DNA of 64,000 nt from Halomonas sp. HL-93 (GTDB lineage Bacteria; Pseudomonadota; Gammaproteobacteria; Pseudomonadales; Halomonadaceae), in contig NZ_LT593974.1 of assembly GCF_900086985.1 (NCBI RefSeq), forward strand, positions 3,720,001 through 3,784,000, in the 5' to 3' direction. Every line of letters begins with the position of its first letter. Positions within the stretch are counted from its first letter, which is position 1. The translations under genes and the position numbers were made by a program. Shown one piece after another: positions 56,763 through 64,000 of the stretch. The notes below the pieces were generated by a model. It was not told where the DNA came from. It ran no database searches and saw nothing but the letters and a program-made list of their open reading frames with translations.

Positions 56763-57679
56763 ACCATCTAGATGACATCAAGGCTTTCGTCAAAGTCGCT
56801 GAGCTGGGTAGCTACACCCGCGCCGCTGAAGCGCTTGATCTCTCACGAACGCGGGTATCTCGACAGGTCATGGCACTGGAAGAAGCGCTGGGCGCCCGAT
56901 TGATTCAGCGCACCACGCGGCGGCTGCACCTTACCGAGGCCGGCGAGCGTTACCTGGCCCGGGCGCAGGGTATCCTGCTTGCTCTGGAAGAAGCCGCCGC
57001 TGAAGTGAGCAGCGGCACCTGTACCGTCAGCGGGTGGCTGCGCATCAACGGCCCCATGAGCTTCGGCACCCGCTACCTCGCGCCACAGGTCGCCCGGTTC
57101 ATGCAGGCGCACCCCGGCCTCGACGTCCGCCTGGATCTGAACGATCGCCGGGTAGACCTGCTGGAGGAAGGCTACGATCTGGCCATCCGGATTGGCAGCC
57201 TGCCCGACTCCAGCCTGATTGCAAAGCGCCTTACCCGCTGTCAGCTGGTGTTTTGCGCCTCACCTGAGTATCTGGCGCAGCACGGCACGCCTACGCGCAT
57301 TGAAGATCTCTCGCAACATCGCTGCCTGCGTTATCGCAGCGGCCAGAACAGCGGCCACTGGTACGTCGGCAAACAAACGCTGGCCGTCTCGGGGCCGCTC
57401 GAGAGCAACAACGGCGATATGCTGACCCAGGCCGCCGAGGCAGGCCTGGGCATTGCCCAGCAGCCCAGCTTTCTGCTGCCCGAGAGCATCGCCAACGGGC
57501 GGTTGGTGCCGATTTTCCTGGAGGCGCCACCGACGCTGCTGGAGATTCACGCCCTGTATCCCGCCAGGCGCCACCTACCCGCCAAGGTGGCGCATTTCAT
57601 CGAGGTACTGGCGGACGCCTGGGGCGACCCACCGTCGTGGGAAACGGAAATGGGATTGTCGCCTGTTGCGCAACAGTGA
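56759..57679 (+). CDS. LysR family transcriptional regulator
   Basis: 306 residues. The HTH reads AFVKVAELGSYTRAAEALDLSR then TRVSRQVMALEEALG; the C-terminal effector domain follows (RLDLNDRRVDLLEEGYDLAI at ~120). Belongs to the CrgA/PA0477-like group often paired with redox enzymes. Its ATG overlaps the thiE stop by 4 bases, so it is translated with the thiamine genes; its functional target is more likely the following DoxX/dioxygenase pair. Confidence 0.9.
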   Translation: MNHLDDIKAFVKVAELGSYTRAAEALDLSRTRVSRQVMALEEALGARLIQRTTRRLHLTEAGERYLARAQGILLALEEAAAEVSSGTCTVSGWLRINGPMSFGTRYLAPQVARFMQAHPGLDVRLDLNDRRVDLLEEGYDLAIRIGSLPDSSLIAKRLTRCQLVFCASPEYLAQHGTPTRIEDLSQHRCLRYRSGQNSGHWYVGKQTLAVSGPLESNNGDMLTQAAEAGLGIAQQPSFLLPESIANGRLVPIFLEAPPTLLEIHALYPARRHLPAKVAHFIEVLADAWGDPPSWETEMGLSPVAQQ

Positions 57680-57772
57680 AGTGCCTGGCCAAGGGATTAT
57701 CAACCCCTCGCGCGGTCGTATAGTGGTGCCATCGCATCCCGCGTGATGCCTACTACCACGAGAGAGACCGCC

Positions 57773-58174
57773 ATGACCCCTTCGTCTACCCTACCCCTTC
57801 ACACCACTGCCCTGCTGCGCATCAGCCTGGGCGTGATGGCCCTGGCCCACGGCCTGATGAAAGTCTTTGTATTCACCCTACCCGGCACCGTTGCCTACTT
57901 CGAGTCGCTGGGTTTACCCGGTTTCATGGCCTATTTGACCATCGCTGCGGAAGTGGGCGGCGGCATCGCCCTGGTGCTCGGCGTGTATACCCGCTGGGTG
58001 AGCCTGGCCCTGGTGCCGGTACTGCTCGGCGCTGTTTGGGCACACCTTGGCAATGGCTGGGTGTTCTCCAACCCCGGCGGTGGCTGGGAGTTTCCGGTAT
58101 TCTGGGCGATTGCGCTGCTCGTTCAGGCAGGCCTGGGCAGTGGCAGCTGGGTGTTGAACCGCCGATTGGCATAA
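57773..58174 (+). CDS. DoxX family membrane protein
   Basis: About 133 residues from ATG 57773 (AGAGAG upstream); the frame extends to 57743. Four membrane helices. The DoxX segments LLRISLGVMALAHGLMKVF and AAEVGGGIALVLGVYTRWVS are typical. The role in this family is loosely tied to redox or sulphur metabolism. Follows the LysR gene and precedes an extradiol dioxygenase, a frequent trio. Confidence 0.88.
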   Translation: MTPSSTLPLHTTALLRISLGVMALAHGLMKVFVFTLPGTVAYFESLGLPGFMAYLTIAAEVGGGIALVLGVYTRWVSLALVPVLLGAVWAHLGNGWVFSNPGGGWEFPVFWAIALLVQAGLGSGSWVLNRRLA

Positions 58175-58229
58175 GCTTGACGCTGGCACTGGCCTGGTTG
58201 CTGGTGTCGGCCCACGATGGAGTTTCCCC

Positions 58230-58967
58230 ATGTTACCTAGCCTGTTTATTTCCCATGGTTCGCCCATGCTGGCCCTGAATAAGACGCCAGCCCACGCGTT
58301 TCTGCGCGGGCTGGGCAAGCGGCTTTCCCCCAAGGCAGTGATCGTGGTGTCGGCCCATTGGGAGAGCACCGCGCTCAAAGTCAGCGTCAGCGCCAAGCCG
58401 GAGACGATTCATGATTTTGGCGGCTTCCCTCAGGCGCTTTTCGACTGTCGGTATCCGGCTCCCGGCGACCCTGAGCTGGCAGAGCGACTGGCCAGGCTGC
58501 TCGACGCCGAGCGGGTCGAACGCGGCCTGGATCACGGCGCCTGGGTGCCCCTTTCGTTGATGTTTCCTGACGCCAATGTGCCGGTTGTGTCGCTGTCGCT
58601 TCCCGTACGCTGGAGCAATGCAGCGCTCGTGACGCTGGGTGAACGGCTGTCGGCGCTGCGCGATGAGGGCATCCTGGTAATCGGCTCGGGCAGCCTGACC
58701 CACAACCTGTATGAAATCATGCCGCCGGACAGCCCCATGCCGCTCTGGGTGGATAGCTTTGCCCAGTGGGTGAAGGCGCGCCTCAGCAACGGCGACCGGG
58801 AAGCCCTGCTCGACTGGGAAAGCGCACCCCATGCCCGGCAAAATCACCCGACGCCTGAGCACTTCCAGCCGCTGCTGGTGGCCATGGGCGCCGGTGGCGA
58901 AGCCACACAGCTGCACCATAGCGTAGAGCATGGCGTTCTCGCCATGGATGTCTACCAGTTCGCTTAG
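58230..58967 (+). CDS. DODA-type class III extradiol dioxygenase (YgiD-like)
   Basis: 245 residues. LFISHGSPMLAL (first His), VSAHWEST (second His), LDHGAWVPLSLMFPDANVPV (third His) and GSGSLTHNL (fourth His) are the metal/catalytic residues of the 4,5-DOPA dioxygenase family. Likely opens a catechol-type ring; the physiological substrate is unknown. Last of the LysR-DoxX-dioxygenase set; converges on the EamA gene. Confidence 0.9.
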   Translation: MLPSLFISHGSPMLALNKTPAHAFLRGLGKRLSPKAVIVVSAHWESTALKVSVSAKPETIHDFGGFPQALFDCRYPAPGDPELAERLARLLDAERVERGLDHGAWVPLSLMFPDANVPVVSLSLPVRWSNAALVTLGERLSALRDEGILVIGSGSLTHNLYEIMPPDSPMPLWVDSFAQWVKARLSNGDREALLDWESAPHARQNHPTPEHFQPLLVAMGAGGEATQLHHSVEHGVLAMDVYQFA

Positions 58968-58974
58968 GCCCAGG

Positions 58975-59850
58975 CTAGGCGGTTGGACGACGTTTCAGGG
59001 TCGTGCGTCGGTCGTGGTAGGCAATCGCCAGGCCGCTGGCCATAATCAACGCACTGCCGACCCATACCCACAGGTCGGGTAGCTCCCCCCAGAACCACCA
59101 GCCGAGCAGCACAGCCCACAGCATGGCGGTGTAATCGAACGGGGCGGCTATCGCCGCTGGCGTAAAGCGAAACGCCAAGGTGATAAAGGCGGTGGCCGCC
59201 ACGCCCAACACGCCTGAAGCCAAAAAACCGACCCAGTGCCATGGCTGCGGCGTCTGCCACACCCACGGCAATGTCAGCCCGGTCACCACCAAGGGCACAC
59301 AGGTCATGTAAAACAACATTGCCCAAAGGTGCTCGCGCCCCCCATAGCGGCGCGCGGTAATCATCATCAAGGCATAGAATAGTGCCGCTCCGACCAAAGC
59401 TAAGGCACCCAGTTGAAACGCATCGCCACTGGGGCGCACGACAATCAGCACCCCAACAAACCCCACAAGCGACGCAATCAGCACCGGGGGATCAATACGC
59501 TCACCCAGCAACGGTACCGACAGCAGGGTGACAAACAGCGGTGCCACAAAGGCAATCGCGGTCGCCTCAGCCAGCGGTAATAGCGTTAACCCCAGTACAA
59601 AACAGACCATCGTAGCGGTATATATCAACCCGCGCAGCAGGTGTACGCGTGGTCGTTTGGTGCGCAGCTTGCGCAGGCCACCGGCAAAGTGGGCGAGCAA
59701 CGCAATCAGCGGCAGTGAGACTAGCGTCCGAAAAAAGATAATCTGCAGTGGCGAGTGCACCTCACCTAGCCATTTGGAAACGGCGTCCCCTAGCGCCAGG
59801 AACAAAACGCCCATACACATGCAGAGTATGCCTTTCAGGGACGTAGTCAC
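58975..59850 (-). CDS. EamA/DMT-family transporter
   Basis: 291 residues with ten membrane helices in two EamA repeats (residues ~5-140 and ~150-285). The start LKGILCMCMGVLFLALGDAV and the repeat-end positive segments agree with inner-membrane exporters of metabolites or amino acids. Substrate unknown. Single gene. Confidence 0.9.
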   Translation of the reverse strand: MTTSLKGILCMCMGVLFLALGDAVSKWLGEVHSPLQIIFFRTLVSLPLIALLAHFAGGLRKLRTKRPRVHLLRGLIYTATMVCFVLGLTLLPLAEATAIAFVAPLFVTLLSVPLLGERIDPPVLIASLVGFVGVLIVVRPSGDAFQLGALALVGAALFYALMMITARRYGGREHLWAMLFYMTCVPLVVTGLTLPWVWQTPQPWHWVGFLASGVLGVAATAFITLAFRFTPAAIAAPFDYTAMLWAVLLGWWFWGELPDLWVWVGSALIMASGLAIAYHDRRTTLKRRPTA

Positions 59851-59883
59851 CGCGATCTCCTTTGTTCTTCCTCACCTAAAAGC

Positions 59884-59913
59884 AAAAAACCCCGCCAAAA
59901 GCCTTTGGCGGGG
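59884..59913 (-). terminator. Intrinsic terminator of the D,D-carboxypeptidase gene
   Basis: A perfect 10-bp stem CCCCGCCAAA/TTTGGCGGGG (59890-59899 with 59904-59913) is followed on the minus strand by a 6-U run. It lies about 20 bases after the stop at 59932. Confidence 0.9.
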
Positions 59914-59931
59914 TGATCGCACCATACCGCG

Positions 59932-61260
59932 CTAGAGACTGGCGTTAACGACTAAGCAATCCATTCCTCGCGAACGCAATTGCTCGCAGGCTTGACGCGC
60001 TTGCTGCTCTTCGAGCGCCATGAGCCGAGCACGAAATACCGGCGTTTGGCCTACCGATGCATCGACTGCCACTTGCCCTTCTACATCACGGGGCAAATAC
60101 CCGGCCGCTTCACGCGCATAGCGCTGAGCTTGATCTTCTTGACTGAAAGCGCCCACCTGGATACCCCAGCCACTTGCTGAGGCACGCGATGCCATAACAC
60201 GCTCGCGATCAATAAAAGCTTGCAGTGGGTCCTCTTGCGGCTCGCGATCCTGCGCTTCGGTAGGCGCCTCTGGGGTTGGCTCAGACGGCTCCGCTTCCGG
60301 CGTATAAGTCGCTACCACGGGTGACGTTTCTGACGGCTGTGGGGGTGCTGGCATGTCTTTTGGTGCCGATGAAAAGGCCATATACTCGTCGGAAAAGCTC
60401 AAATCGGCCACCCAATTACGCTGGTCCCGTAGCGTTGCCCGGGCAAAGCCTCGATCCAGCAGACTGGCCATGTGCTTGTCTCGCGACTGCGCAGTAAAGC
60501 CGCCCATCACAATGCCCATCAGCCGACGATCACCGCGCATCGCGGTCGTCACCACATTGAAGCCTGAGGCGCGGATAAAGCCGGTTTTCAAGCCATCCGC
60601 ACCGGGGTAATCACGTACCAGGCGATTGTGACTGGTGTGCTTGGTGCCCCGATAGGTGAACTCTTGCAGGCCGAAGTAATGATAATAATCGGGGAAATCC
60701 TGCATTACGCGAACCGCTAGCGTCACCATATCCCGAGCCGTGGTTATCTGCTGATCATCGGGAAGCCCTGAGGCATTGCGAAAGGTGGTGTTGGGCATCC
60801 CCAGTTCGCGGGCTTTTTCGGTCATCAATTGGGCAAAGCGACGCTCACTTCCTCCGATTGCCTCCGCCATAACGACCGCCACGTCATTGGCCGAGCGTAC
60901 GGCTAAGGCTCGAATGGCCTCATCTACTAAAATTGAACTGCCAGACGATAGCCATAATTTTGACGCGGGCATGGACGCTGCCTGGGAAGATACCGGTAAC
61001 GCCTGATCCAAACGCAAACGCCCCTCGTCAAGCGCTTCAAAGGCTAGGTAGAGCGTCATGATTTTGGTTAGCGAAGCGGGGTAGCGCCGAGCATCGGCAT
61101 TTTCCGAGTAGAGAACTTCACCTTGGTCCAGGTCAACGACCATCCCAGCATAGCGAGGGTTAGCCGCCTGAAGGGGCAATGCGGTGACGATTAACAGTAG
61201 TCCTATAAACAGCGCGCCGCCCTGAATAGGCGCGCAGAGCCGCCATCGCCTCGCGATCAT
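59932..61260 (-). CDS. D-alanyl-D-alanine carboxypeptidase (PBP5/6 type) with SPOR domain
   Basis: 442 residues from ATG 61260, with AGGGGGA about 5 bases upstream; the frame is open to 61290. Signal peptide to about residue 32. The S11 peptidase domain has SLTK (catalytic Ser), SAN and KTG in GLKTGFIRASG. A Pro/Glu/Thr-rich linker (~residues 300-350) leads to a C-terminal SPOR domain (WGIQVGAFSQEDQAQRYARE), which binds denuded glycan at the division site. This replaces the usual PBP5 amphipathic anchor. It trims peptidoglycan pentapeptides. Confidence 0.92.
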   Translation of the reverse strand: MIARRWRLCAPIQGGALFIGLLLIVTALPLQAANPRYAGMVVDLDQGEVLYSENADARRYPASLTKIMTLYLAFEALDEGRLRLDQALPVSSQAASMPASKLWLSSGSSILVDEAIRALAVRSANDVAVVMAEAIGGSERRFAQLMTEKARELGMPNTTFRNASGLPDDQQITTARDMVTLAVRVMQDFPDYYHYFGLQEFTYRGTKHTSHNRLVRDYPGADGLKTGFIRASGFNVVTTAMRGDRRLMGIVMGGFTAQSRDKHMASLLDRGFARATLRDQRNWVADLSFSDEYMAFSSAPKDMPAPPQPSETSPVVATYTPEAEPSEPTPEAPTEAQDREPQEDPLQAFIDRERVMASRASASGWGIQVGAFSQEDQAQRYAREAAGYLPRDVEGQVAVDASVGQTPVFRARLMALEEQQARQACEQLRSRGMDCLVVNASL

Positions 61261-61360
61261 ACATCCCCCTAAAATTTTACTTTTAACCACCGCGATCTTG
61301 TTTGATCTTTGTATCAGGCTAACGTCCTGAGTATATACGCTGAACTGGCTAAACGGCGAT

Positions 61361-61390
61361 ATAAAAAAACCGACCCGTAAGGGGTCGGTT
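61361..61390 (-). terminator. Intrinsic terminator of the ribosomal alpha operon
   Basis: A 9-bp stem AACCGACCC/GGGTCGGTT (61368-61376 with 61382-61390), followed on the minus strand by a 7-U run, lies about 30 bases after the rplQ stop. The plus-strand side ends TTTT, so it may work both ways. Confidence 0.9.
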
Positions 61391-61418
61391 TTAGCGTTGA
61401 CGGGGCATCAGCAGCGAA

Positions 61419-61805
61419 TTACTCCTCTGCCACGGCCTCTTCAACGACGGGACGATCGACAAGCTCAACGAACGCCATGGGCGCATTGTCGCCGGTGCGG
61501 TAACCGCACTTGAGAATACGGACGTAACCACCCGGACGCTCGGCGTAACGCGGACCCAACTCGTTGAACAATTTGCCGACGGCTTCTTTAGAGCGCGTAC
61601 GGGCAAACGCCAAACGACGATTGGCAACGCTGTCCTGCTTAGACAAGGTGATTAGCGGCTCGATAACGCGACGCAATTCCTTGGCCTTAGGCAGGGTTGT
61701 CTTAATGACTTCATGTTCGACCAGCGAGACAGACATGTTCTTGAACATGGCCTGCCGATGCGAGCTGGTACGATTCAGATGACGACCACTCTTACGATGA
61801 CGCAT
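61419..61805 (-). CDS. rplQ: 50S ribosomal protein L17
   Basis: 128 residues. [20 protein letters not shown] and the end of the core [20 protein letters not shown] are the L17 signatures. A short acidic tail (VEEAVAEE) follows. Last gene of the alpha operon. Confidence 0.97.
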   Translation of the reverse strand: MRHRKSGRHLNRTSSHRQAMFKNMSVSLVEHEVIKTTLPKAKELRRVIEPLITLSKQDSVANRRLAFARTRSKEAVGKLFNELGPRYAERPGGYVRILKCGYRTGDNAPMAFVELVDRPVVEEAVAEE

Positions 61806-61844
61806 GGTTGTAATTCCTTACCAAACTGGGACTCGAGTCGACAC

Positions 61845-62840
61845 TCACGCGGAGGCCTTGTCGTCCTTCAGGCTAGCCGGCGGCCAATTTTCCAACCGCA
61901 TGCCGAGGGACAAGCCACGCGCTGCCAAAACATCCTTGATTTCATTCAGGGATTTCTTGCCGAGGTTAGGTGTCTTCAACAGCTCAACTTCAGTGCGCTG
62001 GATAAGATCACCAATATAGTAAATATTCTCGGCTTTTAGGCAGTTCGCGCTGCGAACGGTCAACTCAAGATCGTCTACGGGGCGCAATAGGATAGGATCA
62101 ACATGATCCTCTTCCTCTTCGACTACCTGCTCTTTATCTGCTTCCAGGTCGACGAAGGCGGCCAGCTGCTCTTGCAGGATGGTCGCACTGCGGCGGATAG
62201 CCTCTTCCGGATCCAGGGTACCGTCGGTTTCCAAGTCGATAATCAGCTTATCGAGGTCGGTGCGCTGCTCAACACGAGCAGCCTCAACCGCATAGGAAAC
62301 ACGGCGGACAGGGCTGAAGGTGGCATCCAGCTGCAAGCGACCAATAGCACGGGTCTCTTCATCAGAGCCACGGGCATCAGCCGGTTCGTAACCACGACCC
62401 AGCGCTACCTTAAGCTGAATCTTCAGCTCGGCACCTTCATTGACGTGTGCAATGACGTGATCCGGGTTGACGATTTCGACGCTATGATCAAGCGCAATGT
62501 CGCCAGCGGTGACGACGGCTGGGCCCTGCTTGTTCAGCGAGAGCACCGCCTCATCGCGGCTGTGCATCTTGATCGCAACATCTTTCAAGTTCAGGAGGAT
62601 TTCAATGACATCTTCCTGCACCCCTTCGAGGGCACTATATTCGTGCTCGACACCCGCAATTTCGGCCTCTACCACGGCACAGCCGGGCATTGACGAAAGC
62701 AGAATGCGGCGCAGTGCATTCCCCAGGGTGTGACCAAAACCACGCTCGAACGGTTCGAGGACGATTTTGGCGTGATGTGCGCTGATTTCTTCGACCTTGA
62801 TGTCACGAGGACGGAGAAACTCTGTCACTGAACGCTGCAT
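61845..62840 (-). CDS. rpoA: RNA polymerase alpha subunit
   Basis: 331 residues from ATG 62840 ([20 protein letters not shown]); the open frame to 62912 precedes the AAAGGTG SD and is not used. N-terminal dimerisation domain ([20 protein letters not shown]), acidic linker (~residues 235-250) and C-terminal domain with the helix-hairpin-helix [20 protein letters not shown] that contacts UP elements and activators. Confidence 0.97.
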   Translation of the reverse strand: MQRSVTEFLRPRDIKVEEISAHHAKIVLEPFERGFGHTLGNALRRILLSSMPGCAVVEAEIAGVEHEYSALEGVQEDVIEILLNLKDVAIKMHSRDEAVLSLNKQGPAVVTAGDIALDHSVEIVNPDHVIAHVNEGAELKIQLKVALGRGYEPADARGSDEETRAIGRLQLDATFSPVRRVSYAVEAARVEQRTDLDKLIIDLETDGTLDPEEAIRRSATILQEQLAAFVDLEADKEQVVEEEEDHVDPILLRPVDDLELTVRSANCLKAENIYYIGDLIQRTEVELLKTPNLGKKSLNEIKDVLAARGLSLGMRLENWPPASLKDDKASA

Positions 62841-62937
62841 ATGAACACCTTTCAGGCTGCCAAACGGATACTTGGTACTCGGGATAACCTGGTGCTGGCA
62901 GTAGACCTGCACCAGATCAACAAGAAGCAGACTTTGC

Positions 62938-63558
62938 TTACTTGGAGTACAGCTCGACGATCAGGTTTTCGTTGATGTCGGCAGTCAGGTCACCGCGTTC
63001 AGGCAGAGCCTTGAAAGTGCCTTCCATCTTCTTGGCGTCGGTTTCGATCCACGCCACATCACCACGGTTGGCCGCAATGGACAACGCGTTTTGGATGCGA
63101 GCCTGGTTCTTCGCCTTTTCGCGAATGGAAACAACGTCACCCGGCTTCACTTGGTAGGAAGCCACGTTAACGGTGCGACCGTTCACGGCAATCGCCTTGT
63201 GGCTGACCAGCTGACGCGCTTCAGAGCGAGTCGAGCCGAAGCCGATGCGGTAGACGACATTATCCAGTCGGGATTCGAGCAACTGCAACAATACTTCACC
63301 GGTCGCGCCTTTCAGGCGAGCGGCTTCTTTGTAGTAGTTGCGGAACTGCTTTTCGAGTACGCCATACATACGACGTACTTTTTGCTTCTCGCGAAGCTGC
63401 AAGCCGTAGTCTGAAAGACGCTGACGGCGCTGGCCGTGTACACCCGGGATTTGCTCGGATTTACACTTTTTCTCGAAGGGAGTCACGCCACTCTTCAAAA
63501 AGAGATCGGTGCCTTCACGACGAGACAATTTGCACTTCGGTCCAATATAACGGGCCAT
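62938..63558 (-). CDS. rpsD: 30S ribosomal protein S4
   Basis: 206 residues. [20 protein letters not shown] start and the S4 RNA-binding domain [20 protein letters not shown]. Primary 16S rRNA binder and, in enterics, the translational repressor of this operon. No Cys-rich zinc knuckle is seen beyond a single Cys pair, so it is mostly a zinc-free form. Confidence 0.97.
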   Translation of the reverse strand: MARYIGPKCKLSRREGTDLFLKSGVTPFEKKCKSEQIPGVHGQRRQRLSDYGLQLREKQKVRRMYGVLEKQFRNYYKEAARLKGATGEVLLQLLESRLDNVVYRIGFGSTRSEARQLVSHKAIAVNGRTVNVASYQVKPGDVVSIREKAKNQARIQNALSIAANRGDVAWIETDAKKMEGTFKALPERGDLTADINENLIVELYSK

Positions 63559-63570
63559 GAATCTGTCTCC

Positions 63571-63957
63571 TTAAACGCGGCGTTTCTTCGGCGGACGGCA
63601 GCCATTATGGGGGATGGGCGTCGCGTCGATAATGCTTTGCACGCGGAAGCCGGCGGCATTCAGTGCGCGCACGGCGGATTCACGACCGGGACCGGGGCCT
63701 TTGACCAGCACGTCGACGTTTTTCACACCATACTCGGCTGCAGCAGTTGCTGCACGTTCGCTTGCCACTTGAGCAGCGAACGGGGTGCTCTTGCGAGAAC
63801 CACGAAAACCCGAACCACCGGCAGTCGCCCATGACAGAGCGTTGCCCTGGCGGTCTGTGATCGTCACGATCGTGTTGTTAAAAGAGGCATGGATATGCGC
63901 AACCGCATCCACTACCTGCTTTTTAACCTTTTTACGGTTACTACGCGGGTTAGCCAT
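63571..63957 (-). CDS. rpsK: 30S ribosomal protein S11
   Basis: 128 residues. [20 protein letters not shown] and the end [11 protein letters not shown] are universal S11 features. First complete gene of the alpha operon here; rpsM would lie just beyond 64000. The last 43 bases of the window show no gene. Confidence 0.97.
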   Translation of the reverse strand: MANPRSNRKKVKKQVVDAVAHIHASFNNTIVTITDRQGNALSWATAGGSGFRGSRKSTPFAAQVASERAATAAAEYGVKNVDVLVKGPGPGRESAVRALNAAGFRVQSIIDATPIPHNGCRPPKKRRV

Positions 63958-64000
63958 GTTGATGTCTATTCCTGTCTTTACGCCAGAACGTGCGTGTTAT

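Overview
The window looks like chromosomal DNA of a halophilic gammaproteobacterium of the Halomonas/Vreelandella type. This is inferred from the acidic, mid-to-high-GC coding style, the gammaproteobacterial alpha operon (rpsK-rpsD-rpoA-rplQ), the glnA/ntrB/ntrC arrangement and several small families I associate with Halomonadaceae. No rRNA or tRNA gene was seen.

Left third (1-28 kb): an edge-truncated multidomain GGDEF/EAL protein, an orphan PAS protein, argE, and a phosphate-starvation ugpBAEC operon behind a four-unit Pho box array; ugpB carries a one-base frameshift in its signal peptide. Next comes an ECF42-type sigma factor operon with DGPF/YCII proteins and a matching internal promoter. 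These are followed by an SDR, a glycosyltransferase/PAP2 pair, a GltS-like symporter, a strong candidate CsrB/RsmZ-like sRNA on the minus strand, an entericidin-like lipoprotein, and the nitrogen block ntrC-ntrB-(DUF4124)-glnA with a sigma-54 promoter and two NtrC enhancer sites. An acyltransferase and an esterase close this part.

Middle (28.5-41.5 kb): a complete type I-F CRISPR-Cas locus on the minus strand: cas1, cas2-3, csy1, csy2, csy3, cas6f, an operon terminator, a leader and an array of 74 repeats and 73 spacers. The leader carries a perfect rrn-type boxA, which fits antitermination of a 4.4-kb array. A short HicB-like ORF lies on the opposite strand in the only gap of the cas operon. 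This is the most unusual gene placement in the window.

Right third (41.8-64 kb): a catabolic cluster (2-hydroxyacid dehydrogenase, FCD GntR regulator, DapA-like lyase, divergent TRAP transporter QMP) around a perfect 14-bp palindrome. Then follow a Zur-boxed zinc import operon (small ORF, znuC, znuB, His-rich znuA), an ampR/ampC divergent pair, a cupin protein and glyoxalase I. A TPP riboswitch with a Shine-Dalgarno-sequestering hairpin precedes thiM-thiE and a trailing LysR/DoxX/extradiol dioxygenase set. An EamA exporter, a SPOR-domain D,D-carboxypeptidase and the ribosomal alpha operon end the window.

All assignments are from reading the sequence; no database or folding program was run.
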